Of a stretch of DNA of 64,000 nt, positions 51,855-59,777 are shown in pieces. The position numbers were made by a program, and so were the translations under genes. The stretch lies in the NCBI GenBank assembly GCA_012517325.1, contig JAAYVF010000039.1:1-64000 (forward strand), read 5' to 3'. Each line of letters starts with the position of its first letter. Within the stretch, counting starts at the first letter, position 1. This stretch comes from Myxococcales bacterium. Lineage in GTDB: Bacteria > Lernaellota > Lernaellaia > Lernaellales > Lernaellaceae. The notes beneath the pieces are model-generated. The model had not been told where the DNA came from. It saw nothing but the letters and a program-made list of their open reading frames with translations, and ran no database searches.

Positions 51855-53099
51855 ATGGCTACGGTCAAACCTTTTCGCGGCTATCGTCCGCAACCCGACC
51901 AGGTGAAACAAATCGCTTCCCCCCCCTATGACGTCTTGGATTCCGAGGAAGCCCGCGTCATGGCCCGGGGAAACGAGATCAGTTTCTTGCATGTGAACAA
52001 ATCCGAGATCGACCTGCCGCCGGATACCGATCCGTACTCGCCGCTCGTTTACGAGACGGCGGCCGCCAATCTGCGGCGGCTGATCGACCAGGGCCACCTG
52101 CGGCGCGATCCCCGGCCTTGTTTTTACCTTTACCGGCAAAAGATGGGCGATCACGTCCAGACGGGCGTCCTGGCCGCCGTGAGCGTAGCCGAATACGACG
52201 CCGATCTGATTAAAAAACACGAGCACACGCGCAAGGACAAGGAAGACGACCGCACGCGTCACACCGACATCTGCAACGCGAACGTCGGCCCCGTCTTCTT
52301 GACCTATCGCGCCGATCCGCAAATCGATGAAATCATCGCCCGCTGCCAGCAAAGCCGGCCCGATTTCGATTTCGTCGCCGACGACGGCATCGGACATACA
52401 TTGTGGGTCGTGGACGACCCGGCGACACTGGCCGCATTGCAACAGGCCTTCATTCGCATCCCGGCCCTCTACGTCGCCGACGGGCATCACCGCAGCGCTT
52501 CGGCGGCGCGCGTCGGCCGCGAGCGGCGCGAGAAGAATCCGCGCCATACCGGCCGCGAAGCCTACAACTACTTCATGGCCGTGGTGTTCCCGGACAACCA
52601 ATTGAAAATTCTCGATTACAACCGCGTGGTCAAGGACTTGCACGGCTTGACCCCGGCCGCGTTCCTCGAGCGGCTGCGCGAGAAATTCGCCGTCGAACCG
52701 GCTGCCGCGCCCGCTCCGCAACGGTTGCACGACATCGGCCTCTATCTGGAAGGCCGGTGGTACACAATGACCGCCAAGCCGGGAACCTACCCGGCCGCCG
52801 ATCCGGTGAAAAGTCTCGATGTCGAGATCCTTTCCGCCAACGTGCTCGCGCCGCTGCTGGGCATCGTCGATCTGCGCACCGACAAGCGGATCAACTTCGT
52901 CGGCGGCATCCGCGGCACGCGCGAACTCGAACGGCTCGTCGACGGCGGCAAATACGCGGCGGCTTTCGCCATGCATCCGGTGACGGTCGACCAACTGATG
53001 GCCATCGCCGACGCCGGCCGGATCATGCCGCCGAAATCAACCTGGTTCGAACCGAAACTGCGCTCCGGCATCGTGGTGCGCATCATCGAAGAAGATTAA
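51855..53099 (+). CDS. DUF1015 family protein, serine-operon associated
   Basis: 414 residues. It carries the family landmarks V-K-P-F-R-G-Y-R-P near the start, S-P-P-Y-D-V, K-K-H-E-H-T-R-K-D-K-E-D-D-R and the strongly conserved V-A-D-G-H-H-R-S-A-S-A (about residues 212-222), which recalls ParB/sulfiredoxin-fold proteins. The family is often next to serA and serC, as here, but its reaction is not settled; a role with free serine or phosphoserine is inferred from context. ATG 51855 with GAGGGA upstream replaces a longer start at 51789. First gene of the operon. Confidence 0.85.
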   Translation: MATVKPFRGYRPQPDQVKQIASPPYDVLDSEEARVMARGNEISFLHVNKSEIDLPPDTDPYSPLVYETAAANLRRLIDQGHLRRDPRPCFYLYRQKMGDHVQTGVLAAVSVAEYDADLIKKHEHTRKDKEDDRTRHTDICNANVGPVFLTYRADPQIDEIIARCQQSRPDFDFVADDGIGHTLWVVDDPATLAALQQAFIRIPALYVADGHHRSASAARVGRERREKNPRHTGREAYNYFMAVVFPDNQLKILDYNRVVKDLHGLTPAAFLERLREKFAVEPAAAPAPQRLHDIGLYLEGRWYTMTAKPGTYPAADPVKSLDVEILSANVLAPLLGIVDLRTDKRINFVGGIRGTRELERLVDGGKYAAAFAMHPVTVDQLMAIADAGRIMPPKSTWFEPKLRSGIVVRIIEED

Positions 53100-53168
53100 C
53101 CCTAACCGGCAAGGCAGCGTCTGCGACTCCCCAGTAGGGCGCGGACCTGAATACGAAGGAGACATCAC

Positions 53169-54053
53169 ATGTTGATCCTCATTGCTGACGCGTTTGACGA
53201 GGCGTTGCCGAAGAAACTGGCGAAATTCGGCGAAGTGACCAGCGACGCGGCCCGCTTGCCCGAGGCGGAAATCGTACTCGTGCGGTCGAAAACCAAATGC
53301 ACCCCGGCCTGGATCGATCAAGCCAAAAAACTCAAGCTCATCATCCGCGGCGGCGTGGGGATGGACAATATCGACAAACCCTACGCCCAATCCAAGGGCG
53401 TCAAAGCGGTCAATACCGCCAAGGCTTCGTCCATCGCCGTCGCCGAACTGGCGTTCGCGCTGATGATCGCCGTTCCCAACCAGGTAATCCGCGCCGACAA
53501 CTCGATGAAAAAAGGCGAATTCCTCAAGAAAGAAATCAAACGGACGGAACTGTTCGGCAAAACGCTGGGCCTGTTGGGCCTGGGCAACATCGCCACCGAG
53601 GTCGCCGGGCGGGCGAAGGCCTTCGGCATGAAAGTGATCGCCTACCGCAAATCGGGCCGGGCGTCGGACGCCGCCACGGTGGTGCAAAACGTCGACGAGC
53701 TTTACGCCCGGGCCGATTACATCTCGCTGCACCTGCCGCTGACCGACGAAACGAAGGAAATGATCAACGCGGCGGCGCTGGCCAAGATGAAAAAAGGCGT
53801 GATCATCGTCAATACCGGCCGCGGAAAAACCGTCAACGAAGCGGATTTGAAAGCGGCGTTGGAAAGCGGTCAGGTCGCCGCGTACGCCACCGACGTTTAT
53901 TACTCCGACCCGCCGGCTCCGGATTGTCCGCTGCTGAGCGCGCCGCACACCTTGATGACGCCGCATATCGGCTCGCAGACCAAGGAAAACATGGATCGCA
54001 TAGGCGACGTCGCCGTCGAAATCATTGCCGATTTTGTGAAAAGTGCGAATTAA
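53169..54053 (+). CDS. serA: Short D-3-phosphoglycerate dehydrogenase
   Basis: 294 residues, the short form with no ACT or ASB regulatory domain. It has I-R-G-G-V-G-M-D-N-I-D, the NAD motif G-L-L-G-L-G-N-I-A, the catalytic Arg in N-T-G-R-G-K-T-V-N and the catalytic His in T-P-H-I-G-S-Q-T. The segment that normally has the catalytic Glu (D-V-F-x-x-E-P) reads D-V-Y-Y-S-D-P-P, an Asp substitution. It oxidises 3-phosphoglycerate in the serine pathway; assignment rests on its place between the DUF1015 gene and serC. Without ACT domains it should escape serine feedback. GAAGGAG precedes the ATG. Confidence 0.82.
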   Translation: MLILIADAFDEALPKKLAKFGEVTSDAARLPEAEIVLVRSKTKCTPAWIDQAKKLKLIIRGGVGMDNIDKPYAQSKGVKAVNTAKASSIAVAELAFALMIAVPNQVIRADNSMKKGEFLKKEIKRTELFGKTLGLLGLGNIATEVAGRAKAFGMKVIAYRKSGRASDAATVVQNVDELYARADYISLHLPLTDETKEMINAAALAKMKKGVIIVNTGRGKTVNEADLKAALESGQVAAYATDVYYSDPPAPDCPLLSAPHTLMTPHIGSQTKENMDRIGDVAVEIIADFVKSAN

Positions 54054-54066
54054 AAGGAGGAATGGC

Positions 54067-55146
54067 ATGAAACGGGTACACAATTACTACGCGGGTCCGG
54101 CGGCGCTGCCCTTGGAAGCCCTGGAATACGCCAACAAGGAATTCCTCGATTTCGAAGGCACCGGAATGTCGGTGCTCGAAATCTCCCATCGCTCCAAGGA
54201 ATACGACAAGGTACACAACGAAGCCAACGCGCTGGTCAAGGAATTGCTGAGCCTGCCCGATAACTACCACGTGCTGTGGCTGCAGGGCGGCGCCAGCACG
54301 CAATTCGCCATGGTGCCGATGAACCTGTTGGGCGGCGACAAGACCGCCGACTACCTGCTCACCGGCTCCTGGTCGAAAAAGGCCTTGAAAGAAGCCAAGA
54401 TCGTCGGTAAGGCACGCGCGGCGTCTTCCTCCGAGGAGAAGAACTTCTCGTTCATCCCGAAAACCTACGACCTCGATCCGAAAGCCGAATACGTCCACCT
54501 GACCAGCAACAACACCATTTTCGGCACCCAATATTTCAATTTCCCCGCCACCGGCAACGTGCCGCTGGTGGCCGACATGTCGTCCGACTTCATGTGGCGG
54601 CCCTTCGACGTCAAGCCGTTTGGCTTGATCTACGCCGGCGCGCAGAAAAACCTCGGCCCGGCGGGCGTGACCCTGGTCATCATTCGCGACGACCTGCTGG
54701 CCAAGTGCAATCCGAACCTGCCGACCATGTTCAAGTACGAAACGCACGTCAAGGAAAACTCGCTGTACAACACCTGCCCGTGCTTCTCGATCTACATCGT
54801 CCGCAACGTGTTGCGCTGGCTCAAGGGCCTGGGCGGCCTGGCCGAAATGGAAAAGCGCAACCGCGCCAAGGGCGAGCTGATCTACGGCGTGATCGACGGC
54901 TCGAACGGCTATTACAAGAACCCGAACGCCGCCGAAGACCGCAGCCTGATGAACGTCGTGTTCCGCCTGCCGAGCGAAGAACTCGAGGCGAAATTCGTCG
55001 CCGAAGGCAAGAGCAACGGTTTCATCGGCCTCAAGGGCCATCGCTCCGTCGGCGGCATCCGCGTCTCGATGTACAACGCCACCTCGGTCGAGTCGATCCA
55101 GGAGCTGACCAAGTTCATGAAAGACTTCCAGCTAAAGAACGGCTGA
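54067..55146 (+). CDS. serC: Phosphoserine aminotransferase
   Basis: 359 residues, PLP-dependent fold type I. It has N-Y-Y-A-G-P-A-A-L-P at the start, E-I-S-H-R-S-K-E-Y, L-W-L-Q-G-G-A-S-T-Q-F (phosphate-binding) and the Schiff-base Lys in Y-A-G-A-Q-K-N-L-G-P-A-G (about Lys200). C-terminal G-L-K-G-H-R-S-V-G-G-I-R-V-S-M-Y-N-A is the family end. It converts 3-phosphohydroxypyruvate and glutamate to phosphoserine. AAGGAGG precedes ATG 54067, 13 bases after serA. A terminator follows. Confidence 0.95.
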   Translation: MKRVHNYYAGPAALPLEALEYANKEFLDFEGTGMSVLEISHRSKEYDKVHNEANALVKELLSLPDNYHVLWLQGGASTQFAMVPMNLLGGDKTADYLLTGSWSKKALKEAKIVGKARAASSSEEKNFSFIPKTYDLDPKAEYVHLTSNNTIFGTQYFNFPATGNVPLVADMSSDFMWRPFDVKPFGLIYAGAQKNLGPAGVTLVIIRDDLLAKCNPNLPTMFKYETHVKENSLYNTCPCFSIYIVRNVLRWLKGLGGLAEMEKRNRAKGELIYGVIDGSNGYYKNPNAAEDRSLMNVVFRLPSEELEAKFVAEGKSNGFIGLKGHRSVGGIRVSMYNATSVESIQELTKFMKDFQLKNG

Positions 55147-55169
55147 GCCGAATCATTCGTCAACGTCCG

Positions 55170-55202
55170 GAGCGGCCCCCCTCGCGGGGCCGCTCTTTTT
55201 TG
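55170..55202 (+). terminator. Terminator of the DUF1015-serA-serC operon
   Basis: GAGCGGCCCC / GGGGCCGCTC stem with a short loop and TTTTTT tail, 24 bases after the serC stop. Confidence 0.88.
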
Positions 55203-55314
55203 AAGGCGACACCTTTTCAGGGCCCGGCGGTTCTGCTAATTAACAATCGCTTATGTGTGGGGATTGGAGAGCGACGCGATCGGTGTCCGTCGTTTTTCCG
55301 AAGGGGTTCCGCCA

Positions 55315-56613
55315 ATGAAAAAAGTGATCTTCTGTTTGCTGTTCCTTCTCGCTTTCGCCGCCGCCCCGCTGTTCGCCCAAACGGGCACGATCAGCGGCGT
55401 GGTCTACCACGACGGCAACCAATCCTCGGAATCCGTCTTCGTGCAGGAAATCGACGAATCGGACGCGTTGCTGCCGAATATTCCTGTCTCCCTGCTGGAC
55501 GGCACCAATGAAACCGAAGTCTTCACCGGGGACGACGGCGCCTATGCGTTCACCGATCTCGCGCCCGGCACTTATTTCGTCGACGTGGAACTACGCGATC
55601 ACGACTGCACCAGCAACAACCAGGGATTGCGCACGCCGGAAGCCATTCGCGAAGGCGCCCTGACCATCGTATCGCTGGGCGACAGCATCGGCATCCAAGG
55701 GCCGGAATTTCCCTATCCGACGCGCCTGAGCTGGTTGTTCGAAAACCTGGCCACCGTCACGCTGCACAACCTCCACGTTTCGGGAAGCCGCAGTTGGGAA
55801 TGGCTGCCGGGCGACGAACACGCCTACTGGGAAAACCTGGCGATGCCCGTGCTGCCCGACGCCGATATCGTCACCGTGACGATCACCGGCAACGATCTCG
55901 AGGTTTACGTCGACGGCTTGGAGCCGCCGTACAATCCGCTCGACATCCTGCAGGCGTTTCTAGCCAATCCGCAATATCTGCTGGAAGCCGTACCGCGGCT
56001 GAAGGAACTGCTGCAAAACATCAAGGACGTCAATCCGGACTGCGACCTGGTTTTCATCGTCTATCCGAACTTCGCCAACAGCGATTTCTTCCTGGAATAC
56101 ATCCCGGAAACCTTTCAGCCGCTGACCATGTGGTTGATGAGCCTCGCCGTGGGTTGGGAGCGCGGCGCGGCCGCGGAAATCCAGGACATCGTCATCACCG
56201 ACACGATCAATTATTACGGCGACGAGCCGCTGGATCCTTACCTGGTCGACATCGTGCATCCCAATGACGCCGGTTCCCAAGTCTACGCCGAACAGACCTT
56301 CCGTGCGCTGGGCGGCGTGGTGTTGGAAGACGCCAAATTGGGAGAAGACCGGATGACCGGTTTCTACGCGCCCGAACTGGCCGATGACGATGATGATGAT
56401 GACGACGATAATAACGACGACAACGACGACAATGACGACAACGACGATAACGACGACAACGACGACACCTCGCCCGCCGACGACGATACCGCCGACGACG
56501 ATGACGACGACAACGACGACAACGACGACAATGATGATAACGACGACAATGACGATTCCGCGGGAAGCGGAACCGGCGACGACGATGACGACGACAGCGG
56601 GTGCGGCTGCTGA
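55315..56613 (+). CDS. Secreted SGNH/GDSL hydrolase with SdrD_B-like domain and C-terminal Asp/Asn tail
   Basis: 432 residues. An ordinary signal peptide (L-F-A-Q, about residue 21) is followed by a beta-sandwich domain with S-G-V-V-Y-H-D-G and G-A-Y-A-F-T-D-L-A-P-G-T-Y. The SGNH esterase has block I V-S-L-G-D-S-I-G (Ser about 123), block III T-I-T-G-N-D and block V D-I-V-H-P-N-D (Asp/His). The last 75 residues are two Asp/Asn-rich tracts with a T-S-P-A break and the end S-G-C-G-C. No lipobox at the N-terminus. It is like the subtilase in having the linker and a terminal Cys pair at the C-terminus. ATG 55315 follows AAGGGG. Confidence 0.82.
   Translation: MKKVIFCLLFLLAFAAAPLFAQTGTISGVVYHDGNQSSESVFVQEIDESDALLPNIPVSLLDGTNETEVFTGDDGAYAFTDLAPGTYFVDVELRDHDCTSNNQGLRTPEAIREGALTIVSLGDSIGIQGPEFPYPTRLSWLFENLATVTLHNLHVSGSRSWEWLPGDEHAYWENLAMPVLPDADIVTVTITGNDLEVYVDGLEPPYNPLDILQAFLANPQYLLEAVPRLKELLQNIKDVNPDCDLVFIVYPNFANSDFFLEYIPETFQPLTMWLMSLAVGWERGAAAEIQDIVITDTINYYGDEPLDPYLVDIVHPNDAGSQVYAEQTFRALGGVVLEDAKLGEDRMTGFYAPELADDDDDDDDDNNDDNDDNDDNDDNDDNDDTSPADDDTADDDDDDNDDNDDNDDNDDNDDSAGSGTGDDDDDDSGCGC
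56380..56610 (+). repeat. C-terminal Asp/Asn tail coding repeat (SGNH hydrolase)
   Basis: Two tracts of D and D-D-N codons, split by a short T-S-P-A-D segment and followed by S-G-C-G-C. Confidence 0.88.
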
Positions 56614-56652
56614 GCGGATTCCGGCGCGTAGCGCGCGACGACGGATGACCGC

Positions 56653-58557
56653 TCAGATTCCGGCTTGAATCGCTTCAATCCGCGTCAACAGATGATCGGC
56701 TTCGGCCAACAGGTCGTCCGCCGGTTCGCCGGCGGCGATCGCCAATTCGAGGTCCGCCATCACCTTGGGCAGGCGGTCGATTTCCAGGCCGGCGGCGGCG
56801 TCCCGAATGGTTTCGGCCCAATCGCGCGCCTGCTCGCTTTCCCCGGCAATCAGGGCTTGTCGCAGGTCGTTCAACTGGCGGCGGCTGTCTTCCAGAAAAG
56901 CCTTCAGCACCTCGCGCAGCACCGCGCGATCCTGATCGAAATGAGCCAATAAGCCCGCCACGTCCACCAGTCCGCGGCCCAGCCAAATCGCCGGCTCGTC
57001 GGCCGCCATGAGTTTTTGCAGGCTGTGATGGATCACCGCGCGCAGGTCGCCGCTCGTGGCCGGCTTGGCCACCGCGCCGTCCCAACCGCGCGCCTTCCAC
57101 GTATCCTGTTCCGCAAGCCGATCGGCCGGCAGCAGCACCATCCAGGTCGCTTTCGCCGGCGGCGCGCCCCAGTTTTCCGCCACGGCCGCGGCGTCGGCCT
57201 CGTCGATGAAGAGCAGGTCGACCGCTTGCGGTTCGGGCGGCTCGTCGGTTCGATAGGCGCGGACTCGACAACCCGCTTCCTCCAGCAGCCGCCGGATCAT
57301 CATTTCGTGCCCGGCCTGGCGATCGATCACGCCCACCCGGACCTGGCGGATTAGCCGTTCGCGCAGCACGTGGCGCGTGATGAAACCCGCGGTGGCCGGA
57401 GAGGCGCCGTGCTCGGCCGGCGCCAGCAGCGCCAAGGTCCGAAACAATTCGCTCGGCCCGATCGGCATCGTCAGGTAGGCGGCAAAGCCGATCCCGCGCA
57501 GCCGCGCCGCGTCGCCGCGCCGTCCGGCCGGCGTCACCAGAATCAGTGGCGTGTGGCGCAAATGGTCGTCGGCCCGAATGGCCCGGCCCAGATCCTCCGC
57601 CGTCTGGCCGTTGCCGCGCGGAAAGAAAATGATGTTTTCGAACGGTTCGGCCCAGGCCACGGCCTCGCGCAATTTCCCCAGGCAATTGGGCTTTTCGCCC
57701 AATACCTGAACGCGGCACCCCCAGCGGTCGAGCCAGGCCAGCAACGGCGACTCCACTTCCGGCTCGTCGGTGATCAGGCAAATCCGCCGGCCGGCCACCA
57801 CCGCGTTTTCGCGCTCCCGCCCGTCCGTCCCGGTCGCCCGCCTGGCGAACGGCCAATCGACAATCAGCACGAAATCGCCGGTCGCTTCTTGTTCGGCCGC
57901 GACGCGGGCGCCCATCGTCAACAGCAGCATCTGGGCAACCGTCAGGCGGATCAGTGGCGGCGTCGTTCCCGCTTCCAGCAAGGTCGAGGCATGGGCGACA
58001 TCGGTGGCCGTCGAAAAATACCAACGCAAGCGCGACGAGCGTTCCGCGGCCGCCGGCAACCGAAACGCGAACCGCACCGTCGCTTCGCCGGCCCGATCAA
58101 GTTCGTTATCCACGGACAGATGCAATTCCCGGGAGCCGAGTTCCGGCGGCAACGCGAGAATCAGGTTTTTCAACGCCTGCCGCACGCGGCCCGGATCGCC
58201 GACCACCTGCCCGGTCAGATCCGGATGCGCGAGAAAATCGCCGTCGACGCCGCGGGCGCGCAGCTCGACCTCGCACTCGTTCCGCAAGTCGGCCAGCAAG
58301 GCCGGCAAATCGAACGATTCGCGCCAGAACGGCAGATCCTTTTCCGTCAGCCGCACCCAGTCGAGAATATCGTTGATGAGGGAAACCAACTCGTGCGCTT
58401 CGCCGGTGACGAGTCGCAGCAGTTGCTTTTCCACGTCCGGCCGCGCGGCGCCCGACAGGTCCGCCAACGCTTCGATGGCGCCGTTGAGCGGTTGCCTAAC
58501 CCGGTGGCTCAGGCCGGCGAAAAATTCGCCGTGCGGTTTGCGCTTCGCTTCGTTCAT
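56653..58557 (-). CDS. Degenerate hybrid histidine kinase (pseudokinase) with two REC-like and HPt-like domains
   Basis: 634 residues laid out as HisKA-HATPase-REC-REC-HPt (BarA-like) but eroded. The HisKA keeps His in G-L-S-H-R-V-R-Q-P. The ATPase lacks the G1 box and has A for the N-box Asn (K-N-L-I-L-A-L). REC1 has no phospho-acceptor (N-I-I-F-F-P) and T-M-P-I for T-K-P-I. REC2 keeps Asp (L-L-F-I-D) and A-K-P. The HPt has A-E-T-I-R-D where A-H-T-x-K-G is expected. No TM or sensor domain. The start overlaps the stop of the HEAT-like gene (ATGA). It may be a scaffold or a phosphate sink through REC2 only; gene decay is less likely, as the frame is intact. Confidence 0.75.
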   Translation of the reverse strand: MNEAKRKPHGEFFAGLSHRVRQPLNGAIEALADLSGAARPDVEKQLLRLVTGEAHELVSLINDILDWVRLTEKDLPFWRESFDLPALLADLRNECEVELRARGVDGDFLAHPDLTGQVVGDPGRVRQALKNLILALPPELGSRELHLSVDNELDRAGEATVRFAFRLPAAAERSSRLRWYFSTATDVAHASTLLEAGTTPPLIRLTVAQMLLLTMGARVAAEQEATGDFVLIVDWPFARRATGTDGRERENAVVAGRRICLITDEPEVESPLLAWLDRWGCRVQVLGEKPNCLGKLREAVAWAEPFENIIFFPRGNGQTAEDLGRAIRADDHLRHTPLILVTPAGRRGDAARLRGIGFAAYLTMPIGPSELFRTLALLAPAEHGASPATAGFITRHVLRERLIRQVRVGVIDRQAGHEMMIRRLLEEAGCRVRAYRTDEPPEPQAVDLLFIDEADAAAVAENWGAPPAKATWMVLLPADRLAEQDTWKARGWDGAVAKPATSGDLRAVIHHSLQKLMAADEPAIWLGRGLVDVAGLLAHFDQDRAVLREVLKAFLEDSRRQLNDLRQALIAGESEQARDWAETIRDAAAGLEIDRLPKVMADLELAIAAGEPADDLLAEADHLLTRIEAIQAGI

Positions 58558-59723
58558 CGCGATTTCTCCCGCCGCGTGAGAAAACTGCGCGCCTGTTGGC
58601 GAGTGAAGCCCGGCACGTTATGGCTGCCCGCGAGTTTCCGCAAATCCTTGTCGTTGAGCATGGACAGCGCGCGATAGACGAAGCGGGCCGGGGTTTTCGG
58701 ATGCCAACACAATTGATGCTGGACCTCGTAATAGCGGGTCCAGTCGCGGTTGTTGCAGATGCGGTCGATAACGTTTTGCGGCATCGAGCGCTCCTTGACG
58801 ATCTCGACGATCTCGGTGATCGTCAGGCGCTGGTTTTGCAGCACCGATTCCTGGACCAGCTTGTTGGGGTTGCGGATCAGCGCCCGCCGCGTTTCCGTGT
58901 TGCCGCGCATGGCCAGCAGCATCTTGTCGATCATCGTCAGCTTGGCGATGCGCTTGAGCAAAGGGGTGCGCCGGTCGTCCGTCAGTTTCTGTTCCGGCTC
59001 CTGCACCAGATCGTCGGCGAACATCTCGTCGAACGGCAAATCGAGCGCCAGCAGGTCCGGAATCCGCACGCAGGGATGGAGCCGCTCGTCGGGGATTTCC
59101 AACGTCGCCGGCGCCGTTACCGCCGGTTCCGGCTCGACCGGTGGAGAGGGCGGCGGCTGAGCGGCGACGGTTCGCCATTCGGGCGGCAGATCCTCCTCGT
59201 AAGCCCGGCCTTTTTCCACCTGATAGAATTGTTTGAGCCGATCAATGGTGCTTTGCGGCGTGTGGCGGTTGCGCGTCAGGCCCAGCAACACGAACGGATA
59301 GCGCAGAATGGCTTTTTCGTTGCCGGCGATGATGCCAAGCACGCTTTCATGGCGGGTGTGTTCGGCCAGGTAATACAGCGTGTCCGGCTGCACGTTGCGG
59401 TGCAGCGCCACTTTTTCATGCAGGTGGTTGTTGTCGAATTCCTGGGTCGCCAGAAAATGCAGCAGCTTCGGACTGGTGTCCGCGCCGATGCCGACCAGGG
59501 TCAGGCTTTCCGGCAGCTCGCGCAGGCTTTTCTGCGCCTCGCGGGCCACGGCCGCTTCGCGGTCGCCGGACAGGTAATACAGCGCGAGCAGCAAATCCCG
59601 GGTGCCGAGCGGGATCAAGCCGCGGGCCATGGCGATCTTTTTCGCCGCCGGCATTTCCGGCGTGATGATCGCCTGCAAGGCCGGCGAAAGCTCGTGGTAT
59701 TCCAATCGTTGGTAGCGCGGCAT
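58554..59723 (-). CDS. HEAT/LRV-like helical repeat protein of unknown function
   Basis: 389 residues, all-helical, cytosolic. Repeats of about 25-35 residues have L-x-x-L-A/V-x-N-x-x-T/L patterns, for example V-A-L-H-R-N-V-Q-P-D-T-L-Y-Y-L-A-E-H and I-C-N-N-R-D-W-T-R-Y-Y-E-V. A Pro-rich hinge (P-P-P-S-P-P-V-E-P-E-P) near residue 195 divides two halves. The C-terminal L-S-M-L-N-D-K-D-L-R-K-L-A-G resembles DUF2336-like repeats. ATG 59723 is preferred to GTG 59753. Coupled by 4-base overlap to the pseudokinase, so the two probably form a complex. Confidence 0.6.
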   Translation of the reverse strand: MPRYQRLEYHELSPALQAIITPEMPAAKKIAMARGLIPLGTRDLLLALYYLSGDREAAVAREAQKSLRELPESLTLVGIGADTSPKLLHFLATQEFDNNHLHEKVALHRNVQPDTLYYLAEHTRHESVLGIIAGNEKAILRYPFVLLGLTRNRHTPQSTIDRLKQFYQVEKGRAYEEDLPPEWRTVAAQPPPSPPVEPEPAVTAPATLEIPDERLHPCVRIPDLLALDLPFDEMFADDLVQEPEQKLTDDRRTPLLKRIAKLTMIDKMLLAMRGNTETRRALIRNPNKLVQESVLQNQRLTITEIVEIVKERSMPQNVIDRICNNRDWTRYYEVQHQLCWHPKTPARFVYRALSMLNDKDLRKLAGSHNVPGFTRQQARSFLTRREKSR

Positions 59724-59777
59724 TTCGTGTCCCGTGAGAGCTGCTAGGGCCACTATAGGAATCTCGTCTTTCCGGCG

